A stretch of 64,000 nt of DNA from Mya arenaria (lineage: Eukaryota > Mollusca > Bivalvia > Myida > Myidae), in NCBI RefSeq assembly GCF_026914265.1, contig NC_069125.1:71750046-71814045 (forward strand). The letters run 5' to 3'. The notes below the pieces were generated by a model. It had not been told where the DNA came from. It searched no databases and was given only the letters and a program-made list of their open reading frames with translations. Of this stretch, positions 58,220 through 64,000 are shown one piece after another. The position numbers and the translations under genes are program-made. Numbering within the stretch: position 1 is the stretch's first letter; each line of letters starts with the position of its first letter.

Positions 58220-61200
58220 AGATCCTGTAGTAATGAGATCAGAGTTCATCCAAAGGTTGTTGGTGAAGAAATTGTGTTCCAGACACTTTCAACATCTCCA
58301 AAAGCATTTCATCTGTCAGACAGCAGTCCAAATGAACGATCTCCACAGTAAGTACAGTTGAACACCGTCAATCCGAAACACCGCTATCCGAAGTAATTTG
58401 TTGGCCCCATACGACTTCAGATTAATGGTGTTCAACTGTAGTAATATTAATTTCTTATTAATTATGTCTCCCCCATTCATGGGTAGACAAATTGTTTTTG
58501 CCATGTCCGTCAGTCAGTCAGTCCGTCAGTCAGTCAGTATGTCACACTTTGTTTCCGCTCAATAACTATAGAACGCTTAGACCCAGGAACTTCATACTTG
58601 GTATGCTTGTTGGTCGTGACTAGTAGATGACCCCTATTGATTTTGGGGTCACTAGGTCAAAGGTCAAGGTCGCCTGAGGTGAAGAAATGATTTCCACTCA
58701 ATAACTAAAGATCCTTTGGGTCCAGGAACTTTATACTTGGTATGCTAGTTTTTTATGACTAGAAGATGACCCCTATTGATTTTGAGATGAAAAGGTCAAG
58801 GCTACCTTCAGGTAAAAAACGATATGTTGGCGGTGACCTTAAGTTTAAAAATGGTTTCTGCTCAATAACTAATGAACGCTTGTACCCAGGAACTTAATAC
58901 TTGGTATGCTAGTTGGTCATGACTAGTAGATGACTCCTATTGATTTTGAGATCACAAGGTCAAAGGTCAAGGTCACCGTGACCTTGAGGTGAAGAAACGG
59001 TTTCCGCTCAATATCTAAAGAATACTTGCACCCAGGAACTTCATACTTTTTTTGCTAGTTGGTCATGACTAGTAGATGAACCTTATTGATTTTGAGATCA
59101 CTAGGTCAAAGGTCAAGGTCGCCGTCACCTTGAGGTAAAGAAACGGTTAACGCTCAGTAACTAAAGAACGCTTGCACCCAGGAACTTCATACTTGTAATG
59201 CAAGTTGGTCATGACTAGTAGATGACCCCTAGTGATTTTTTTATCAGTCTGTTAGTCAGTCAGTCAGTCCGTCAGTGTGTACGTCACACTTTGTTTCCTC
59301 TCAATAAATAAAGAACGCTTTCACCCAGGAACTTCATACTTGGTATGCTAGTTGGTCATGACTAGTAGATGACCTCTATTGATTTTGGGATCAGTAGGTC
59401 AAAGGTCAAGGTTGCCGTGACCTTGAGGTGAAGAAACGGTTACCGCTCAGTAACTAAAGAACACTTGCACCCAAGAACTTTATACTTGGTATGCAAGTTG
59501 GTTATGTAGATGATCCCTATTGATGTTGTGAGGTCAAAGGTCAAGGTCATGATGACCTTCAGCTGAAAAATGGTTACTGATCAATAATTGAATTACGCTT
59601 GCGCCCAGGAACTTCATACAATGCAAACTTCGTTTGCATTTTCCAAGATTAATCAACAACACTTTTCTCTTCACTGTTTAATACAGGTGAATAAACCAAA
59701 CTTCACTGTTGGTTCGTCTCCAGTCCAAAATTACAAATTTCATGTCCATCATTTATTTTTTCTCAGCTATGACCACACAATAGGGGAGACAAGCGCTTTT
59801 TCAAAGAAGCAATCTCTAGTCTTAACAGCTTCCTTAATTGTTGAAAAAAAACATTGATGTATTACTGTATTATCATATATGTCATAGCTGTGCCATTTTA
59901 ATATGAAAATACATTGAAGATATGCTTTATTGTATAAAACTTGTTCATAGAAACAATGTGTGTTATGCAGCAAAGACCATAACTTTGGCTTAAGAGGTTG
60001 TTGAATTATGGCCCAATAAAAGCAGAGTGACGTTGGTTTTCTCTCTTCAGCACTTTAGTTTCTGTTTTAACTAGTTAACCTATGCTGTTTTATCTCTGTT
60101 TTATGATTTTGATAACCTGCTTTTTTTTCTTGAACATCTCATTCCTGACACCTTGTGTAGGTTTTCAACTTGATTTTTGAGTATGTATATGTGTGTGTTA
60201 CGTTGTTTAGTATACAAAAAACATACTCCCTGTATTTATGTTTGTACAGACACCAGGAGCAGACCTGATGTTCGAGGAGCATTTCATATGCCAGTCATGA
60301 AGACAGAGGTGGTCCAGATTTTCCTTCAACATGGCTGCAGGGTAATAGTCTTATATGTGTGGCAGTGTGTGAGGTTCCAAGGCAAATACTTGTGTTGTGT
60401 AATCCTTATTGCATGGCACACAGTTAGTTATACATAAAGTGAAAGTACAACCAATTATAAAACAAACTGCTTGTTGATCAATTCATGAAGAATAAACATG
60501 TCTTAGTCAGACTTTGTTTGATGTCATGTGATAAAATGAAGTAAATATTACATAACTAACTTTGAAACTATTATATTCGTTTGACAGGTTTGTAAATGAT
60601 TAAAGCCTTTGAACTCATTTTTAATTTCACAATAAGATATTTATATACAATGTAAGTATAAATTATGATAGCTGTATTATTCACTGATATTTTCATATTA
60701 ACTTCAGCGTATAGCAGACTTGACATTTGGAGCCGGTGGACATAGTCGGGCCATTCTCGAGGGGCTTGAGGGCTCCAGCATCCTGGCTCTGGACCGGGAC
60801 CCACTGGCATACCAGCTTGCCTCCCAACTTCAACAGCATTTGTAAATACACATTGCATGTACATTAGGGATCTGATGTAGTAGATATAAAACAATGATTG
60901 TAGTAGTAGTATTGTAATACAGTATTATTCCTGTGTACCGGTAGACAAAAGGTCTTCTTTATACATGCACTTAGTATACATGTATTTCGAAATCAGTTTT
61001 TATTGTACTAAAAGTTAAATGTTTTACTTAACTATCTTAATTTAATAGATCAGATGTATGTGTCTATTCCAGTTGGTTAGGAAAATATTTGTTTTTCTCT
61101 ATTGGTTCTATTTTTTCATAGTGGTCTAAAATACGAAAATATGCTTTTTGCAAACACCATGTCATTTAAGCTTTATGGTTTGTTTAGCCCAGATCGGTTG

Positions 61201-61382
61201 ACAGCACTAGAGGGTCGGTTTTCAGACCTGCCAAGGCTTCTTGAGTCCCAGGGTGTGGAAGGGGGATCCCTGGATGGCCTCCTCATGGACTTAGGCGCCT
61301 CCTCAATGCAGATGGACACAGGGCAGCGGGGATTCGCCCTCAGTCTTGATGGGCCCCTGGACATGCGCATGGACGCTGATAA
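58220..61382 (+). CDS. METTL15: METTL15/RsmH-type rRNA m4C methyltransferase, 5' four coding exons
   Basis: Coding exons 58233-58347, 60250-60341, 60708-60841 and 61188-61382 join in phase into the first 178 residues and two bases; the rest lies beyond the window (human METTL15 has about 400 residues). Residues 1-38 are basic and amphipathic, like a mitochondrial leader. [10 protein letters not shown] (about 51-60) matches the HIPVM start of the RsmH fold. LTFGAGGHS (74-82) is the SAM-binding motif I and DRDP (98-101) its acidic partner. [13 protein letters not shown] (145-157) and GPLDMRMD (169-176) are diagnostic. The known family role is N4-methylation of a cytidine in mitochondrial small-subunit (12S) rRNA. 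An exon for the expected next motif (YPDMPTA-like) was not found before 64000. Confidence 0.93.
58233..58347 (+). CDS. METTL15: METTL15 coding exon 1 (mitochondrial leader)
   Basis: ATG at 58233 behind a TTTTTCAG acceptor at 58219. [20 protein letters not shown] is basic with one acidic residue. CACA|GTAAGT donor, phase 1, fits the next exon. This exon is assigned from position, phase and leader character, not homology. Confidence 0.7.
58353..58440. mobile_element. 88-bp palindromic MITE at a splice donor
   Basis: TACAGTTGAACACCGTCAAT is mirrored by ATTAATGGTGTTCAACTGTA, with TA ends. Its first base is the sixth base of the intron after METTL15 exon 1. Confidence 0.85.
58500..59600. repeat. 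~147-bp satellite, 7-8 copies, with AGGTCA motifs
   Basis: CTCAATAACTAAAGAACGCT, CCAGGAACTTCATACTTGGT and ATGACTAGTAGATGACC recur every 139-164 bases, most often near 147. Most units carry AGGTCAAAGGTCAAGGTC. CAGTCAGTCAGTCCGTCAGT runs occur near 58510 and 59255. The array lies in METTL15 intron 1. Confidence 0.92.
60250..60341 (+). CDS. METTL15: METTL15 coding exon 2 (HIPVM-like motif)
   Basis: TTTGTACAG| acceptor; [20 protein letters not shown] then [18 protein letters not shown] donor, phase 0. Confidence 0.9.
60708..60841 (+). CDS. METTL15: METTL15 coding exon 3 (SAM-binding motif)
   Basis: TTAACTTCAG| acceptor; [19 protein letters not shown], then [28 protein letters not shown] donor, phase 2. 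Confidence 0.95.
61188..61382 (+). CDS. METTL15: METTL15 coding exon 4 (MDLG and PLDMRMD motifs)
   Basis: TTTGTTTAG| acceptor completes a Phe codon; [38 protein letters not shown] and [19 protein letters not shown] donor, phase 2. Confidence 0.95.
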
Positions 61383-61729
61383 GTAATGTTACAGAACCCT
61401 TATACTGTACTAATTTTATCAAACAATGGCCTATTTTTTTTAATTCACTTGAGCACAAAGTGCACAAGCTGAGTTTTAAGAATTGGTCTTTGTCCAACTT
61501 CAATTGCTTAAGGGCTATTCCAGTAAAACATATGTCCCACCCCAGGAAGGCACTTTCAAAATGGACCATCCCCCTTCAGAAGTTTATTTGATGAGAAAAG
61601 AACCCCCTTTAGAATATTTTCTGAGCAAATTCGGACCCCCTTGAGAAGTTTATTTTTTATACGTCTATATGCAAAGATTATTTGCAATTACTCTTTTGTA
61701 ACTCTTTGATCAGGTGAGCTATATAGGAC

Positions 61730-61948
61730 CTTATAGCTCACCCTAGTTTCTAAGCCAATCATCACCCAGAGATTTTCAAATCTTTGCTCGAATAGGTTTC
61801 ATATAAGATCACATCTGCACCCAATAAGTTAATTATTATAACTAGGTCAACAGACATGGCGCGCGCCAAATGAACTTCGAGCAGCCAATGGGCACGATGT
61901 ATACGGCCTTGTTCGATGATTGGCTTAGAAACTAGGGTGAACTATAAG
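61730..61948. mobile_element. MITE with 34-bp perfect TIRs
   Basis: CTTATAGCTCACCCTAGTTT plus CTAAGCCAATCATC at the left has its complement GATGATTGGCTTAGAAACTA... at the right, with one mismatch at most. The 219-bp element contains GGCGCGCGCC. Confidence 0.9.
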
Positions 61949-62277
61949 TCGGTTACAGCTCATGTAATGGAAAATAACAAAACTTATTACTGGGCTTTGC
62001 TTGTAATAAATTTTGTTATTTTCCATTAATAAATTTGGTTATTTTCCATTATATGGACTATAACCTACACACCACGGTTCTCTTGTATCTTCATATGTTG
62101 CTATAAGTGCATATTAAGCCACATGAGGCTGAAACTTTCACCCATGTAATTATATACAACCTAAAAATACCTTGTGGTCGAAATGTTAAGGGGACGAAAC
62201 ATTCGGATTTATAACATTTACGCAATACGTACAAATTATGATTTCTAATAAAATTCTAGACAACTGTTGTCAATTTC

Positions 62278-62375
62278 AGGGGTCGACACTAACCATTTTT
62301 CCAAGGGATCCCGAAGGGACACCAACATTTGAAATCAGGTGTCCCTTCCTGAAATTAGGAGTCACTTCCACTTTT
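62278..62375 (+). repeat. dispersed repeat, GTCGACACTAAC family, copy 1
   Basis: GTCGACACTAACC, GGGATCCCGA.GGACACC and AGGTGTCCCTTCCTGAAA match, in reverse orientation, the block at 63395-63495. Confidence 0.7.
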
Positions 62376-63394
62376 TACATTTTTTCATTGTTGAGCCTGT
62401 TTTAATATTAAATTCAACATCCTTTTACTTTTCAATTTGTAATGCAAGTATAAACCACCATAATTATTATACATGTTTTCAGCAGCATGTAATGACAGGT
62501 TAGTAGCACTGAATGGCAGTGAGGTATATTTTAGTCTCTAAGTTGGTAGATTGGGTTCAAAAGCGGGAGAATGTCTAAGTCCCTTTTGTTTTCAGTCAAA
62601 AACAGAGATGGATACAATGTAAACAAAAACTTGATGTTGTTACTATTTTTAGATTTTTGGAAAATACGCATAAAATACATCATGGTTCAGGGTCTTGTCA
62701 AATGTCGGTGCTTTTCATTAAGAAACTGTAGGAATATTACATCTGGCTTGTGAAAACTCCAATCAATATTTAGTAGAGCTGTTGATAAATCAATCAGACT
62801 GCCCAACAGTCGTAGTGCATACTGGAAGAGCAGACGACCAAAAGTTGTGTATACATGTTAATTTTCGCGCCAAAAAGTCATAAAATTTTATAAATTTATT
62901 GAATTAATGAATAAAACCCTGCAAATTTTATTTCTATTATTTTTTATCAAGGCATAAAATATATGTCTTTAAAATTAACAAAGAATATTGATAAGTTGAA
63001 TGCCAATTAACAAAGAATGCTGAATGTAGGATGCAGTTCTTTTGTGTCGTAAATGTTACTGTAAATACTCAAAGGTCGCAATAAATCTCTGTCAGCTCTG
63101 ACCTTGTTTAAAATGTAAACAACAAAACGGAAGCGTTAACCTGCATGCGTCTGTGAAATGACCTGTTTATTTATAGATTCATGACGTAACTATAGTCAAA
63201 TAGTCAGCTATACTTTCGCTTTGATGAGTCCGATAATGATAATTAATAATATTGTTTTGACATGTGCTGTCAAGAAATTTAGGGAGCCCGAATTTAAGTA
63301 ATAAATTAATTAAATGCTACTTATTTATTGATATTTAGCGTTTTAATTAAATGCTACTTATTTATTGATATTTAGCGTTTATCAGTCAGAAATT

Positions 63395-63495
63395 TAAGTG
63401 TCCCGACGGAATACCGGACTTCGAAGTTCAGGTGTCCCTCCTGAAAAACTGGTGTCCTCGGGATCCCGGGACCCCGTTAGTGTCGAACACTGTAA
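63395..63495 (-). repeat. dispersed repeat, GTCGACACTAAC family, copy 2 (inverted)
   Basis: On the minus strand: TTCGACACTAACGGGGTCCC, GGGATCCCGAGGACACC and GGAGGGACACCTG. It starts about 15 bases inside the intron after the SAM-like exon. Confidence 0.7.
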
Positions 63496-63509
63496 TTTGG
63501 TATACTTAC

Positions 63510-63609
63510 CACGAAACGTATCCACACATGCGGCGCAACTATTGGTTTCTAGCCAATTTTGTAGGTTGGTCTTCGACCACGACTTTACAAATTCTGGCGC
63601 CTCCGCCAT
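63510..63609 (-). CDS. candidate first coding exon, possible SAM domain
   Basis: ATG at 63609 in the context AACAAGATGGCGGAGG, typical of animal 5' ends. 33 codons give MAEAPEFVKSWSKTNLQNWL and ETNSCAACVDTFR, then a very good CGTG|GTAAGTATA donor (phase 1). The W-S-x(3)-L-x-x-W-L ... VDTFR order resembles the start of a sterile alpha motif domain. The next exon on the minus strand was not found. It may be a real antisense gene within the METTL15 region or a gene fragment carried by the surrounding repeats. Confidence 0.45.
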
Positions 63610-64000
63610 CTTGTTGTCAAGGGACGCAACTTCTTCTGATTTCCGGTACCGCGGAACCGACTCGTAATATCGCGAAAATTTGTATCCAAACCAATTCTGT
63701 ACACGACGTTCGGTAAAATATGTTATATGGATAAAAAAAACCGGTATTTCACCATCAGGCAGTGAATATAAATGAGCAGATACGGTCAGAAGCAAAAAAG
63801 AAAATGACGCCCCCCTATAGAAGCGAAATTGGACTTATCACCACCCCCTACAGTAGCAAATTAAGAAAAAGACCTACCCCCTACAGAATTTCTTTATTTT
63901 GCCGTCCTGGGGTGGGACATATGTTTAACTGGAATAGCCCTAAGAGATATAGTCTCTGAAACCATAAGGCCAATTTCAATGAAACTTCACAGGGAGCTTC

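Larger units (their letters stand above)
61383..63509. other. repeat-rich stretch after METTL15 exon 4
   Basis: Apart from the listed inverted repeats I see no exon for the next METTL15 segment. A two-copy 36-bp duplication (ATTAAATGCTACTTATTTAT...) lies at 63308-63379. Confidence 0.5.
61511..63941. repeat. long-range inverted repeat (possible element of 2.4 kb)
   Basis: AGGGCTATTCCAGTAAAACA TATGTCCCACCCCAGGA at 61511 returns as the inverse complement TCCTGGGGTGGGACATATGT...GGAATAGCCCT ending 63941. Similar CCCCCT-rich flanks continue inward for about 100 bp. These could be the ends of one element or two opposed copies. Confidence 0.75.

Noticed and set aside
60571..60894. 107-codon minus frame across METTL15 exon 3
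   Set aside because: Antisense shadow of a GC-rich coding exon.

Overview
The window looks like AT-rich nuclear DNA from an invertebrate animal, most likely a bivalve mollusc. The genes are split into short exons with GT/AG splice sites. Most of the sequence is intron or intergenic DNA full of minisatellites, terminal-inverted-repeat (TIR) elements, a tRNA-derived SINE and a LINE 3' end. The bivalve assignment rests on remembered repeat styles and is inference; the eukaryotic assignment rests directly on the exons. No bacterial operons, CRISPR arrays, rRNA or intact tRNA genes were seen. Almost all long open frames are shadows of tandem repeats.

Four gene models can be built exon by exon, with splice phases that agree. 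(1) Plus strand, 10764-26072: a small secreted protein or prohormone of about 99-107 residues, with a TATA/initiator promoter and a 14.6 kb intron holding three minisatellites. (2) Minus strand, 37839-30503: a complete seven-exon, 268-residue secreted protein with a Lys/Ser-rich linker and two DUF3011-like Cys/IWV domains. (3) Minus strand, 56067-44606: a complete eight-exon, 307-residue tetraspanin whose introns hold a mariner element, two nested TIR elements and a palindromic element. (4) Plus strand, from 58233 off the right edge: the first four coding exons of a METTL15/RsmH-type rRNA m4C methyltransferase with a mitochondrial-type leader. Genes 3 and 4 are head to head. A fifth, partial model is a minus-strand first exon at 63609-63510 with a possible SAM domain.

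Layout. 1-470: 49-bp minisatellite. 470-10600: gene-poor, with hairpin repeats (4.86-5.6 kb), a TIR element (6.85 kb), a 16-bp minisatellite (7.3-8.45 kb) and a hairpin (8.7 kb). 10.6-26.1 kb: secreted-peptide gene. 26.1-30.4 kb: a MITE and two weak exon candidates. 30.5-37.9 kb: DUF3011-like gene with two MITEs and an inverted 9-bp satellite. 38-40.3 kb: a hairpin, ~190-bp repeats and a LINE 3' end. 40.3-44.6 kb: no coding, probably partly tetraspanin 3'UTR. 44.6-56.1 kb: tetraspanin. 56.1-58.2 kb: the intergenic interval, with a MITE and a SINE pair. 58.2-64 kb: METTL15 5' part, a ~147-bp satellite rich in AGGTCA motifs, and a nest of inverted repeats around the SAM-like exon.
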